A DNA stretch of 64,000 nt from assembly GCA_003221005.1 (NCBI GenBank), contig QHTZ01000078.1, positions 1 to 64,000 on the forward strand, read 5' to 3'. Positions 20,755-30,769 of the stretch are shown one piece after another. Under the pieces are notes generated by a model. That model saw only the letters and a program-made list of their open reading frames with translations. It searched no databases and had not been told where the DNA came from. Each line of letters begins with the position of its first letter. Within the stretch, counting starts at the first letter, position 1. The stretch comes from Gemmatimonadota bacterium. Lineage in GTDB: Bacteria; Gemmatimonadota; Gemmatimonadetes; Gemmatimonadales; GWC2-71-9. The translations under genes and the position numbers were made by a program.

Positions 20755-21731
20755 CCGCCGTGCTCGCCGTGCTCGAGCAGCGCGACGGCGCCCTGCGCAA
20801 GGTGTCGCACGAGGTAGTCACGGGAGCGCGACGCCTCGCGGACGCGGGGAGTGGGACGGTGGAGGCGCTGGTCCTCGGCGGGGGCACGGTGAGCGGCGCG
20901 GACCAGCTCGGCCGCTTCGGGGCGGACAGGGTGACCACGGCCACGCATGCGGCCCTCGGGCGCTACACCCCCGAGGGATACACGCGGGTCGTGGTGGAAC
21001 GGGTGCGTGCGCGGCAGTACGACGCGGTCGTGTTCCCAGCGAGCGCGACCGGGAGAGACCTGGCGCCCCGGGTCGCCGCCCGGCTCGGCGTCCCCCTTGC
21101 GGCGGACGTCACGGACCTCGGGATCGAGGGGGGCGCGATTTGGGCCACGCGGCCGGTGTACGCCGGCAAGGCGCTGCTGAAGGTAAAGCTCCTCGCCCGG
21201 CCGGCACTGCTGTCGCTGCGGCCCAATGTGTTCACCCCGGTTGAGCGTCCCCGCGCGGCCGCGGCGGAGACCGCGAAAGTGGACGTGCCGGAGCGCGGCG
21301 GGCGGGTTGTGGTGCGCGAGATCAAGGCTGCGGCGGCTGGAGCACTCGACGTGGCCGAAGCGCCGATCGTCGTGTCGGGGGGGCGGGGGCTCAAGGAGCC
21401 CGCGAACTTCAGGCTGCTGGAGGAGCTGGCGCGCGCGTTCGGCGGCAAGGCGGCGGTGGGGGCCTCGCGCGCCGTGGTGGACGCGGGCTGGCGCCCACAC
21501 GCGGATCAGGTGGGCCAGACAGGGAAGACCGTGAGCCCCACCCTGTACGTCGCGGTCGGCATCTCGGGGGCGATCCAGCACCTCGCGGGGATGCGCACGT
21601 CCAAGGTCATCGTCGCGATCAATCGCGACAAGGACGCGCCCATCTTCAAGGTCGCGGACTACGGGATCGTGGGAGACCTGTTCGAGATCGTGCCGAGGCT
21701 TACCGAGGAGATCAGGAAACTGCATGCCTAG
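20751..21731 (+). CDS. etfA: Electron transfer flavoprotein alpha subunit
   Basis: [41 protein letters not shown]. Confidence 0.95.
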   Translation: MTAVLAVLEQRDGALRKVSHEVVTGARRLADAGSGTVEALVLGGGTVSGADQLGRFGADRVTTATHAALGRYTPEGYTRVVVERVRARQYDAVVFPASATGRDLAPRVAARLGVPLAADVTDLGIEGGAIWATRPVYAGKALLKVKLLARPALLSLRPNVFTPVERPRAAAAETAKVDVPERGGRVVVREIKAAAAGALDVAEAPIVVSGGRGLKEPANFRLLEELARAFGGKAAVGASRAVVDAGWRPHADQVGQTGKTVSPTLYVAVGISGAIQHLAGMRTSKVIVAINRDKDAPIFKVADYGIVGDLFEIVPRLTEEIRKLHA

Positions 21732-21758
21732 GGACCGGGGACGAGGGACGAGGGAAGG
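21731..21758. repeat. Four-heptamer module between etfA and ETF-QO
   Basis: GGGACCG-GGGACGA-GGGACGA-GGGAAGG. Confidence 0.93.
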
Positions 21759-23408
21759 GTGCTAGTTCCGGCCCAATACCAGCCGCCGCTGCCCCTCGAA
21801 CGGCTGATCCTGCAAGCCGGCGCGCCCGGGGCGGGCGATCGGATGGAGCTCGATGTGCTCATCGTCGGGGCGGGCCCGGCCGGACTCGCCTGCGCCATCG
21901 AGCTGGCGCGCGTGGCGCGGGCCGGAGGCCGCGACCTCAGTATCGGGGTACTCGAGAAGGCGGGCGCCCTGGGCGAGCATTCGCTCTCGGGCGCCGTCGT
22001 GAACCCCCGCCCGTTTCGCGAGCTCTTCCCCGAGTTGAAGGACTGGGAGTTCCCGTTCCGCGCGCCGGTCGGGAGAGAAGCGGTGTATCTGCTGACCGCT
22101 CGAGGGCGGCTGCGTCTTCCCGTTCCTCCCACCATGCACAACAGCGGGAATTATGTCGCGTCGCTGTGCGAGATCGTGCGCTGGCTCGGCACCTGCGCGG
22201 AAGGGCTGGGCGTCAACGTCTTCACCGGCTTTCCGGCGGCGAACCTGCTCGTTGACGGAGCGCGCGTGGCAGGTGTGCGCACCGCCGCCACCGGGCTCGA
22301 TCGTGCGGGTCAGCCGCAGTCGAGCTACGTCGCGCCGAACGATGTCGTCGCGCGGGTGACGGCCCTCGCGGAAGGGACGCGCGGCTTGCTCGCCCAGGCC
22401 TACCTCGAGTGGCAGCGGGTCGGCTCCGAGAATCCGCAGATCTTTGCCCTCGGCGTCAAGGAGATCTGGGAGACTAAGCGACCGCTCGATACGATCGTGC
22501 ATACGCTCGGTTGGCCGCTGGAGAGTTCCGCGTTCGGCGGGAGCTTTATGTATCCGCTCGAGCCGAACCTCGTGGCGCTGGGGCTCGTGGTCGGACTCGA
22601 CTACTCGGACGCCACACTCGACGTCCACGTGCTGTTCCAGCGTATGAAGACGCACCCCCTGTTCCGGCGCTACCTGGAGGAAGGAGAGCTCGTCGAGTGG
22701 GGCGCCAAGACGATCCCCGAGGGTGGCTATTACTCAGTGCCGGAGCGCCGCTCGGGCGAAGGCGTCGTCCTGCTCGGTGACTCCGCGGGCTTCGTGGACG
22801 TCCCCTCCCTCAAGGGGATCCATTACGCCATGCAATCCGGGATCTTTGCCGCACGCGCGATCTTCCAGGCGCTATCGGGGGACGGCCCCACCGCCGCGCG
22901 CCTGGCGGAGTACGATCGGCTCGTCAACAGCTCGTTCGTCATGCACGACCTCTACCGCACCCGGAACATGCGACTCGCGTTCAAGGGCGGCTTCTATGCC
23001 GGGGGCCTCAAGGCGAGCCTCATGACGCTGACAGGCGGGCGGTTCCCGGGTCGGAAGATCGCCACGGAGCCGGACGCCGAGATAGCCCGGCGCGTCAGAA
23101 CCGCGCGCGCAGCCCCGGGGCCGTTCGTCCCGGACGGCCGTCTCACCTTCTCGAAGGTGGACGGGGTCTTCAAGTCAGGGAACGCGACGCGTGATACGAT
23201 CCCGACCCACCTCGTGGTTGGCCGGGATGTAACCCCGGAGCTCGCGGACTTCTACTCCCACGTCTGCCCCGCTGGCGTGTACGAGCGCACCGACGGGACC
23301 CTGCGCGTCAACGCGCCCAATTGCATCGACTGCAAGGCGACGGACGTGTTGGGGCCGCGCTGGACGCCGAGAGAGGGGGGGAGCGGGCCGAAGTACAAGA
23401 GGATGTGA
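21759..23408 (+). CDS. Electron transfer flavoprotein-ubiquinone oxidoreductase
   Basis: LDVLIVGAGPAGLACAIELAR; C-terminal CPAGVYE...NAPNCIDCKATD 4Fe-4S motif. Confidence 0.93.
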   Translation: MLVPAQYQPPLPLERLILQAGAPGAGDRMELDVLIVGAGPAGLACAIELARVARAGGRDLSIGVLEKAGALGEHSLSGAVVNPRPFRELFPELKDWEFPFRAPVGREAVYLLTARGRLRLPVPPTMHNSGNYVASLCEIVRWLGTCAEGLGVNVFTGFPAANLLVDGARVAGVRTAATGLDRAGQPQSSYVAPNDVVARVTALAEGTRGLLAQAYLEWQRVGSENPQIFALGVKEIWETKRPLDTIVHTLGWPLESSAFGGSFMYPLEPNLVALGLVVGLDYSDATLDVHVLFQRMKTHPLFRRYLEEGELVEWGAKTIPEGGYYSVPERRSGEGVVLLGDSAGFVDVPSLKGIHYAMQSGIFAARAIFQALSGDGPTAARLAEYDRLVNSSFVMHDLYRTRNMRLAFKGGFYAGGLKASLMTLTGGRFPGRKIATEPDAEIARRVRTARAAPGPFVPDGRLTFSKVDGVFKSGNATRDTIPTHLVVGRDVTPELADFYSHVCPAGVYERTDGTLRVNAPNCIDCKATDVLGPRWTPREGGSGPKYKRM

Positions 23409-23514
23409 GCGGTGTAGCGAGCACGCACCATTCTCAGACCCACCTGGCTCCCTCCCGCACCGGCACATGGCGGTCCACTTCATGCAGCCGTCCTTCGGCA
23501 AGAGCCCTTAAGTC

Positions 23515-24522
23515 GTGCCTTTCAGGGGGAGGCGAGCCATGATCGGCGACCGACGGGCAGGAGAGTTCCAGGCTACGGACCCCGGGCTGCCCCTTACGGA
23601 GCGGCGTGGGCCAACGGACCGACGCAAGGGGCGGCGGCGCCAGATGGACAAGGCTGTGCCACTCGACCGACGGACTGGTTTCGACCGGCGCACCCTCCGC
23701 GAGCGGCGGGGGATGTCAAGCCGGCAGGGTGGTGGCGTGATCCCGGAGTGGGTCGCCCAGGCGTTGTCACCGGCGGCGCCCTCCCCCGCGCTCTCCGCCC
23801 TGTTTCGCAGCCGCCTGCGCCAGCTGACGCGCATCGAGCTTTCTGAGGCCGAAGCGGAGCGGCACGGGAAGGCGTTCGCTCGGCACCGCAGGAACCTGAC
23901 GGACCGCCTCGGCCGCGATGTGGGCGACGAAGTGGCCATCCTCGACTACTTCCTCAACGTGAGCCCCCGGCTGCTGCAGCCGGTTATCATCGAGAGCGCC
24001 GACCTGGCGGTGGTGGAGCACGACGCGCTGACCGATGCGCTCACGGGTCTCTTCAACCGTCGCTGCCTCGAGTCCTCGCTGAAGCGGGAAGTGGCGCGCT
24101 GCCGCCGCCATGGCGTCACATCGTCCCTCGTGCTGCTCGACCTGGACGCCTTCAAGGCGGCGAATGACCGGTTCGGTCATGGGGTGGGCGACGCCGTGTT
24201 ACGGGCGCTGGGCGAGCTGATCTGCCGCCACCTGCGCGCGGTCGATATCCCATGCCGCTACGGTGGCGACGAATTCGGCGTGGTGCTGCCGGACACGGAC
24301 CGGAGCCATGCCCAGCTCGTGGCCGAGCGGATCCGCTCCGACGCGCGGTCGCATTTCGCGGAGCGGGTGGTGGGGGGATGCAAGGTAGCGGTCACGGTCA
24401 GCGTGGGGGTGGCGACGTACGGCCCGACTTGCGCCACGCTCGACGCGTTGCTGCAGGCTGCGGACCGCGCACTGTACGAAGCCAAGGCTGCGGGCGGCGA
24501 TCGCGTCGCCGTCGGGCCGTGA
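23515..24522 (+). CDS. GGDEF diguanylate cyclase
   Basis: RAVDIPCRYGGDEFGVV (I-site RxxD plus GGDEF); Arg-rich DRR repeats at N-terminus; ATG at 23539 also possible. Confidence 0.88.
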   Translation: MPFRGRRAMIGDRRAGEFQATDPGLPLTERRGPTDRRKGRRRQMDKAVPLDRRTGFDRRTLRERRGMSSRQGGGVIPEWVAQALSPAAPSPALSALFRSRLRQLTRIELSEAEAERHGKAFARHRRNLTDRLGRDVGDEVAILDYFLNVSPRLLQPVIIESADLAVVEHDALTDALTGLFNRRCLESSLKREVARCRRHGVTSSLVLLDLDAFKAANDRFGHGVGDAVLRALGELICRHLRAVDIPCRYGGDEFGVVLPDTDRSHAQLVAERIRSDARSHFAERVVGGCKVAVTVSVGVATYGPTCATLDALLQAADRALYEAKAAGGDRVAVGP

Positions 24523-24528
24523 GGCGCG

Positions 24529-25701
24529 CTAGCGGTCGATGTCCGTCACGTCGAGGATGAGCAACGCCGGCTCGGGCGGATCCTCCGCGCCGAACGCATA
24601 CAACCGGCCGCCGATCGTCCCGAACTTTCCCGTGTGCACGCCGCTCGAAACGAGGTACCTGGCGACGTAAGCTGGCGTCGCGGGATCGCTCAGGCTGTAA
24701 AACCAGAACCCGGCGTTCGGACCCCGCTCCGCGGTGAACATGAGCAGCTTGCCGTCGGGGCTCACCTTGATGTCGCTCACCGTTCCGATTCCCGCCGTGA
24801 CGATCGAATCCACCAGCAGCGGGGCGCTCGAGGCCCCGAGTATCCAGATCTTGACCGCGTCTCCGACCACGCCGGGCCGATTCGATCCCCAGGTGCCGGT
24901 GTATCCGAACCCGTTCGCCACGGTGAGGTCTGAGGTGTACCGGTCGGGCACGTTGTCGCCTCCGCGCTTGGCTGAGAAGTGCCCGGCGGTCAGTCCGATC
25001 TGCCAGAAACCGCTGAGCATGTCGCTCGCGTATAGCGTGCCGTGGTCGAGCTGCACGCCCCAGGTGTACGTGTCGCCCGCGCCTCCCGGCCGGAGGCTGT
25101 CGACAAGCCGGTTGGACAGGCTCCCGGAGAGATTCCCCGACACGTCGAGCGCCACTATGCCTTGGTTGTAATAGGCGGCGTAGAGAATCTGCGCGCTTTC
25201 ATCCATCCAGAAGTTGTGCGTGCCGGCGCCGTTCACATGAAACGACGCCACCTCAGTCGGATGGGAGAGGTCGGAGACATCGAGGATATGGATGTCGCCC
25301 GAGGAGGTCGCGCCCAAGGCGCCGGGTCCCTCCTGCCCCACGAACAGGTACTTTTTCTCGCCGGTGTTCGGGTTCCAGAACCACCAGGCGTTGTGGGTCT
25401 CCCCTCCTGGCGTCGCGTAGGTGGCGATGAGCTGCGGGCTCGACGGGCTTCCCCCCTGCACACCGTTGCCTACATCGAAGATCATCACCCCGGTGTTCCA
25501 CGCGCTGACGAAGGCCAAGCCATCCCGGACGAACGTGTCATGGATGCCGTAGGCAGGCGGGATACTCACCGTCGCGACGAGCGTCGGGGTTGCAGCCGGC
25601 ACGATCGGTGGCTCCTCGGTGTCGGTGGGCCTTTCGCTGCACGCCCCGCTTATGACCGCGAGGCACGTGACGAGCAGCGTGAGTCCCCGCTCAGCGGGCA
25701 C
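24529..25701 (-). CDS. LVIVD-repeat-like beta-propeller lipoprotein
   Basis: VISGACSERP lipobox-like; GIHDTFVRDGLAFVSAWNTGVMIFDV, SGDIHILDVSDLSHP repeats. Confidence 0.7.
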   Translation of the reverse strand: MPAERGLTLLVTCLAVISGACSERPTDTEEPPIVPAATPTLVATVSIPPAYGIHDTFVRDGLAFVSAWNTGVMIFDVGNGVQGGSPSSPQLIATYATPGGETHNAWWFWNPNTGEKKYLFVGQEGPGALGATSSGDIHILDVSDLSHPTEVASFHVNGAGTHNFWMDESAQILYAAYYNQGIVALDVSGNLSGSLSNRLVDSLRPGGAGDTYTWGVQLDHGTLYASDMLSGFWQIGLTAGHFSAKRGGDNVPDRYTSDLTVANGFGYTGTWGSNRPGVVGDAVKIWILGASSAPLLVDSIVTAGIGTVSDIKVSPDGKLLMFTAERGPNAGFWFYSLSDPATPAYVARYLVSSGVHTGKFGTIGGRLYAFGAEDPPEPALLILDVTDIDR

Positions 25702-26938
25702 GGTCGGGCTCGGTCATCGCGGGCATGTCCATCGTCCTCGTCGGTACCCCGTACCTCCCCATGCGGTGCCCGCGCATTCCCCACGCGATTCGCAGACCGC
25801 CGCTCGCGGACCAGAAACTATCGCGGCCGTAGAACGTGGTCGGGTCGAACAGCCCCCCGTCCACTGTAGCGATCCGGCCGTACGAGACCTCGATGAATGG
25901 CACCACGTCCGGGTGACCGATGGGGGCGCCGAGGCGCAGCCCGTACCCCAGCGTGTGGATGGACCAGCGGCTCGTGCCGAGAATGGAATTGTCGAGATGC
26001 GGGCGCACGCTACGGAACGGATCGAGTGTGCGCATATCCTCAGGCCGCTCAGTGCGCTCGAAACGGTAGTACGGCTGGTGCCGCCCGGCGGTGACAGCTG
26101 CTTCGGCGAGCACACTGTGGAACACGAAGACCCCGTCGGCCTCGGACGTGCGTGCCCACTCGACGAGCGCATAGAGGTGAGCGGGGCCGGCGCGGCGGTC
26201 GGCGCGTACCGAGGTGCTCCACTTGCGCGCGTCCGTCCCCGCGCCCGCGCGGTTCTCCGGGGAGTGAACCACGGCCCTCGAGCCCTGCCACTCGAGGCCG
26301 GGGAGCGGGCGCAGGGTGAGCCGCGCGGCCCAGGAGTCGCCGACCCGGCTGAGGCTGGGTGACTGGCCCGGACTCTCGGGCTCATCGCCGTTGAAGACGG
26401 CCCCCTCGATCGTCGCAGGGCCGACGTCAACCTCAGCCATCACGAGGGCACGCTCGAGGATCTGGCTCAGGTGGTGGTTCACGGGGAACCGCTCGACCGG
26501 CCGACTCATCGGGTCGTCGGTCCCGAAGGGGACGAATCCCTTACCGACACTGAGCGTCGTGCGTGCCTTGCCGTCGAAGTGGCCGAGGACGTCCTCGGCC
26601 GAGAGCATCAGCTCATGCACGTACGTGTGGGGGTGGCGACGGTCCACGTAACCTTCGCCCCAGTCGCCGGGAGCGAGCTCGCCGTGCGGCATCGTCCAGC
26701 CTTCGAAGTCCGCGGTCGCGTGGAACGTGAGTCGCAGGCGGGGGAGGCCGACATCGAGCATGATGATCGGCTGCACGAGGCGTACTTCACCGAGAGACTG
26801 TCCGCCTGCCACGGGGTCGGCGTACGTGCCGACGAGGATCCCTTGGCCCGAGAGGCGGGCCGTCAACCCGTGTTGCGCTCCGAGGGGGGCGAGCGGTGCC
26901 CACGCCGCAACGAGGCCGAGGAAGGAAGCACGGGTCAC
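25691..26938 (-). CDS. Putative outer-membrane beta-barrel protein
   Basis: Signal-peptide-like N-terminus, alternating amphipathic strands; stop overlaps start of LVIVD gene. Confidence 0.55.
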   Translation of the reverse strand: MTRASFLGLVAAWAPLAPLGAQHGLTARLSGQGILVGTYADPVAGGQSLGEVRLVQPIIMLDVGLPRLRLTFHATADFEGWTMPHGELAPGDWGEGYVDRRHPHTYVHELMLSAEDVLGHFDGKARTTLSVGKGFVPFGTDDPMSRPVERFPVNHHLSQILERALVMAEVDVGPATIEGAVFNGDEPESPGQSPSLSRVGDSWAARLTLRPLPGLEWQGSRAVVHSPENRAGAGTDARKWSTSVRADRRAGPAHLYALVEWARTSEADGVFVFHSVLAEAAVTAGRHQPYYRFERTERPEDMRTLDPFRSVRPHLDNSILGTSRWSIHTLGYGLRLGAPIGHPDVVPFIEVSYGRIATVDGGLFDPTTFYGRDSFWSASGGLRIAWGMRGHRMGRYGVPTRTMDMPAMTEPDRAR

Positions 26939-27573
26939 GCGCTCCCGGCCAATCCCGTGATCTTGATTCCGTCTACGATGAACTGGACGGCGATGGCGCA
27001 GAGCACGAGCCCCATGAGCCGTGTGAGGATGCGCATGCCGGTCTGGCCGAGGCGGTGCTCCACCGCCGTCGCCGCCGCGAGGACGACGTAGGAGACGTAG
27101 GCGGTGAGCGCGACGGACACGTACAGCGCGGCCGTGCTGGCGGCGCTGCGCGAGCCCAGCGCCAGCACCATGACGGTGGAGATCGCGCCCGGCCCGGCGA
27201 GCATCGGCACGCCGAGCGGAATGATCCCGACATCCTCCTTCTGAGTCCCCTCGGCCTGCTCGACCGGTGTCTCGCGCTGCATGCTGCGGCGCGCCTGCAC
27301 CATCTCGAGCGCGTTCAGGCCGATGAGCACCCCGCCGGCGATCTTGAACGCGCCCAGCGTGATCCCGAAGAGCGTGAAGATCAAGGAGCCGCCCAGCGCG
27401 AACACGGTGAGGGTGACGGCGCAGGTCCACGCGCCGCGGCGGGCCATGGCGCGCCGCTGGGCCGGGGTGTCGCGCGCGGTCATGGCGAGGAAGCTCGGGA
27501 CGGCGGCGAAGGGGTCCACGATGAAGAGGACCGACGTGAAGATGAGCAGCAGTTCCTTGAGAAGCGGGATCAC
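26935..27573 (-). CDS. MarC-family integral membrane protein
   Basis: FIVDPFAAVPSFLAMT, GVPMLAGPGAISTVMVL. Confidence 0.88.
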   Translation of the reverse strand: MIPLLKELLLIFTSVLFIVDPFAAVPSFLAMTARDTPAQRRAMARRGAWTCAVTLTVFALGGSLIFTLFGITLGAFKIAGGVLIGLNALEMVQARRSMQRETPVEQAEGTQKEDVGIIPLGVPMLAGPGAISTVMVLALGSRSAASTAALYVSVALTAYVSYVVLAAATAVEHRLGQTGMRILTRLMGLVLCAIAVQFIVDGIKITGLAGSA

Positions 27574-28397
27574 AGCGCGACTTGCACCACCCGGTCCTTC
27601 CCCGCGCGCTTCGCCTCGTACATAGCTTCGTCGGCGCGCCGCAGCAGCTCCTCGACCCCCCGCTCCGCGCCGAGCGAGGAGACCAGGCCGATGCTTGCGG
27701 TCACGGAGGGCGTGCCCCGGAACACCGTGCGGATGCCGGCCGCGAGGCGAGTGGCGGCGGCATGGGCGACCGACCCCTCAGTCTCCGGCATCAGCACCGC
27801 GAATTCGTCGCCGCCCAGCCGGCCGACGATGTCCGACTGGCGCACCGCGCTCCGCGTGGCCTCGGCGACGAGCCGCAGCACGGCATCGCCCGTCTGGTGG
27901 CCGTGCCGGTCATTCACGGCCTTGAAGTCGTCGAGATCGAGGTAGAGGAGCGCCAGCGGCCGGTTGTAGCGCCGGTTGCGGTCGAGCTCCTGGCTCAGCC
28001 GCTCGGCGAACGCGCGGGAGTTGAGGACCCCCGTGAGCGGGTCGTGAGCCGCCATTCCCTCGAGCTGCGCCTGGGTGCGCCGCAGTTGCACCAGCCCCGC
28101 CATCGCGACGCCCACCACGGTCAGGTAGGCCGCCTCGTTCGCGATCCGCACGGTCACGCCGGTGTCCGGTGGCATTTGCTCGAGCCCGATCACGTAACGC
28201 AGCACCGCGGTGCCGACGGCGAACGCGCTCCCCCAGCCGAGCCCGTCGTGCCACGTCACGAGCAGCACGGGAACGATATACAGGATCCCCAGGCGCACGT
28301 CGGGCGGTGACTGCGCGTTGACCCAGTACACGAGGCCGACGAGGAGGACGGCGCCGAGCAGCCGCGCGGCGCGGCGCAGCCTGTCAGGGGGGCGCAT
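27570..28397 (-). CDS. Membrane-anchored GGDEF diguanylate cyclase
   Basis: Multiple N-terminal TMs; RQSDIVGRLGGDEFAVL. Confidence 0.88.
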   Translation of the reverse strand: MRPPDRLRRAARLLGAVLLVGLVYWVNAQSPPDVRLGILYIVPVLLVTWHDGLGWGSAFAVGTAVLRYVIGLEQMPPDTGVTVRIANEAAYLTVVGVAMAGLVQLRRTQAQLEGMAAHDPLTGVLNSRAFAERLSQELDRNRRYNRPLALLYLDLDDFKAVNDRHGHQTGDAVLRLVAEATRSAVRQSDIVGRLGGDEFAVLMPETEGSVAHAAATRLAAGIRTVFRGTPSVTASIGLVSSLGAERGVEELLRRADEAMYEAKRAGKDRVVQVAL

Positions 28398-29650
28398 CAG
28401 AAGGGGGGCGGGGCCACGTGCACCGGGTCGTCGAACAGCAGCGCGTGCAGCGTGGTGCCCGCGGGCACCGCCGGGCGGTCTTCGGGCACGATGAGCAGGG
28501 CGTTGGCGCGCGCCATCGACGTCAGGATGCCGGAGCCCTGCGGGCCCGTCAAGCGCGCGGTGAGCGCGCCGTCCGGGGGCTCGGGCTTGACAAGCGCCCG
28601 CAGGAAGTGCCGCAGCGGCGGCCCGAGCGTAATCTGCTCGGCGACGCATACGGGCACGGTCCGGCGGAACGGCAGGGCGTGCCCGAGCAGGCGGCGGAGC
28701 GCCGGCCGGGCGAACAGCTCGAACGTCACCATCGTGCTCACGGGGTTGCCGGGCAGTCCCAGCCAGGGGCGGCCCGCGAGCGTGCCGAAGCCGAGCGGGG
28801 CGCCAGGGCGCATGCGGATGCGCCATAGCTTCATGTCGCATCCCAGCTCGGCCAACACGTCGCGCACCAGGTCGTGCTCACCTACGCTCACCCCGCCAGT
28901 CGTCACGAGCATGTCGGCGTCCGCCGCCGGGGCCAGGTGCTCCCGCAGGCTCGCTTTGGTGTCGCGGGCAATCCCGAGTTCGACGGGGATGCCGCCGGCC
29001 CGGCGGATCAGGCCGAAGAGGGTGTAGGAGTTCGAGGAGGCGATCTTGCGGCCGGCGAGGATCTCCTCCGCCTGGTCGAGATCCACGACCTCTTCCCCTG
29101 AGGCGAGGACGGCCACGCGCGGCGGGCGATGCACGAGGGGGGTGGCGTGGGCGATCGACGCCAGCACACCGAGCTGGGCGGGCCCGAGCGCGGTCCCCGT
29201 GGTGAGCACGACGTCTCCGCGGCGCAGGTCTTCGCCGCGGCGGCGGACGTTGTGGCGGGCATCGCGGTCGTCCAGGATGGCGACGCGTCCCTCGGCGAGC
29301 GCTTCCGTGTCTTCCTGGCGGATGACGCTGTCGGCCCCCGGCGGGAGGGGCGCCCCGGTGAAAATCCGCGTCGCCGCCCCCGGACCGAGCGGCTGCTCGG
29401 GAAACCGCCCGGCAGGTACCGTTTCGACGATCCGCAGGGTCTTGCGGCGGTCGCGCGTCGCTCCGGCCACGTCGGCCGCGCGTACCGCGTAGCCGTCCAT
29501 TGCGGAGTTATCCCATCCCGGGAGGTCGATCGGGCTGGTGACGTCCTCCGCCAGCACGAGGTCGAGCGCCTCTTTGAGCGGCCGCCGCTCGGCGGGGAGG
29601 GGGGCGCAGTGGTCGACGATGAGCCGCGCGGCTTCCGCCGGAGTCAACAC
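28397..29650 (-). CDS. moeA: Molybdopterin molybdotransferase
   Basis: DNSAMDGYAVRAADV, TGAPLPPGADSVIRQED, GLPGNPVSTMVTFELF. Confidence 0.93.
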   Translation of the reverse strand: MLTPAEAARLIVDHCAPLPAERRPLKEALDLVLAEDVTSPIDLPGWDNSAMDGYAVRAADVAGATRDRRKTLRIVETVPAGRFPEQPLGPGAATRIFTGAPLPPGADSVIRQEDTEALAEGRVAILDDRDARHNVRRRGEDLRRGDVVLTTGTALGPAQLGVLASIAHATPLVHRPPRVAVLASGEEVVDLDQAEEILAGRKIASSNSYTLFGLIRRAGGIPVELGIARDTKASLREHLAPAADADMLVTTGGVSVGEHDLVRDVLAELGCDMKLWRIRMRPGAPLGFGTLAGRPWLGLPGNPVSTMVTFELFARPALRRLLGHALPFRRTVPVCVAEQITLGPPLRHFLRALVKPEPPDGALTARLTGPQGSGILTSMARANALLIVPEDRPAVPAGTTLHALLFDDPVHVAPPPF

Positions 29651-29651
29651 G

Positions 29652-30170
29652 TCAGGGGGGGAGGATCTTGGCGCGGTCCCAGGCCAGGTTCGCCAGGGTG
29701 ACGAGCCAGGCCGTGTCGTTGAACCGGAACACGGGGAACGGCGCCCGATAGGTCGGGTTGTCGGTCACCATGGCGACCCAGTCGCTCGCTGCGTGGACGG
29801 TAGGATCGAACACGGGGTCGGGCCCCGCCACGAGGCGGTACACCTCGATCTTGGGGAGTGGCGCGCGCTTGAAACCTTCGACCAGGATAATGTCCGCGCC
29901 CTCGTGATAGCGGCGGGCGAGCGAAATCGGGTCCGACTCCTGGGACGTGCGCTCGAACAGCACCCGCTCCCCGGGGGCCTCCAGCAGCACCCGCTCGGCC
30001 TTGCCCTCGTGCCAGTGGCGCCACGTGTCCTTGCCCCGCTGGTCCAGGTCTGCCTTATGCGTGCCGTGCTTGATCGTCATGACGCGAAACTTGCGGCGGT
30101 CGAGCTCCGCGGCGAGCGCGACGAGCAGCGTCGTCTTGCCGGCGTTCTTGCGGCCGATTACCGAGATCAT
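29652..30170 (-). CDS. mobB: Molybdopterin-guanine dinucleotide biosynthesis protein B
   Basis: GRKNAGKTTLLVALAAEL P-loop, VMTIKHGTHKADLDQRGKDTWRH. Confidence 0.9.
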   Translation of the reverse strand: MISVIGRKNAGKTTLLVALAAELDRRKFRVMTIKHGTHKADLDQRGKDTWRHWHEGKAERVLLEAPGERVLFERTSQESDPISLARRYHEGADIILVEGFKRAPLPKIEVYRLVAGPDPVFDPTVHAASDWVAMVTDNPTYRAPFPVFRFNDTAWLVTLANLAWDRAKILPP

Positions 30171-30765
30171 CCGCGTCGCCGCCACAGCGCCTCCGCCCGC
30201 TCGAGGTCCTCCGGGCGGTTGATGTTGAAGAACAGCACCTCCGGGTCGCCGCAGCGGCGTACCCGCTCGAGGGGTAGTGTACCGATCCGCACATCGGGGT
30301 GGAAGGCGATGGCCTCGAGCTCGCCACGCGCGACCCGCCGCTCGATCGCCGGCGCGCACGCGGGGCCGTACACGGCGCAGAGCGGCTCCACTCCGCGGCG
30401 GCCGCCGCTCTCGGGAAGGAACGCGTCCCACGGGGCGAAGCCCTCCGCCAGCGCAACGAGGAGCTCCGGCGTCACGAACGGCATGTCCCACGCCACGCAC
30501 AGTACGGCGTCGGGGCCCGCGAGCACGGCGCTGTAGATGCCGCCCAGGCTGCCGCACCCGGTCGTACGTCGGGCACGGTGCGCAGATCGGTTCGCCACGA
30601 GGGGGCGCGAGGGTCGTTGGCGACGAGGAGGGGAGGCGCGCCGGTCGCCGCGGCGACGGCGTCGGCGACGCGATCGAGAATGCGGCGGCCGCCGATTTCC
30701 TCGAGCCCCTTGGGGAGGCCCCCGTAGCGCCGGGCGGCGCCACCGGCGAGCACGGCGCCGCGCAT
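30167..30765 (-). pseudogene. mobA: Molybdenum cofactor guanylyltransferase, apparent single-base frameshift
   Basis: N-part MRGAVLAGGAARRYGGLPKGLEEIGG (ORF 30472-30765) continues in another frame as GCGSLGGIYSAVLAGPDAVLCVAWDMPFV (ORF 30167-30598); junction near GGG at 30557-30559. Confidence 0.8.
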
Positions 30766-30769
30766 TGCG

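Noticed and set aside
23409-23514. Possible c-di-GMP riboswitch upstream of the GGDEF gene
   Set aside because: Could not match the GEMM core; no convincing helices by eye.
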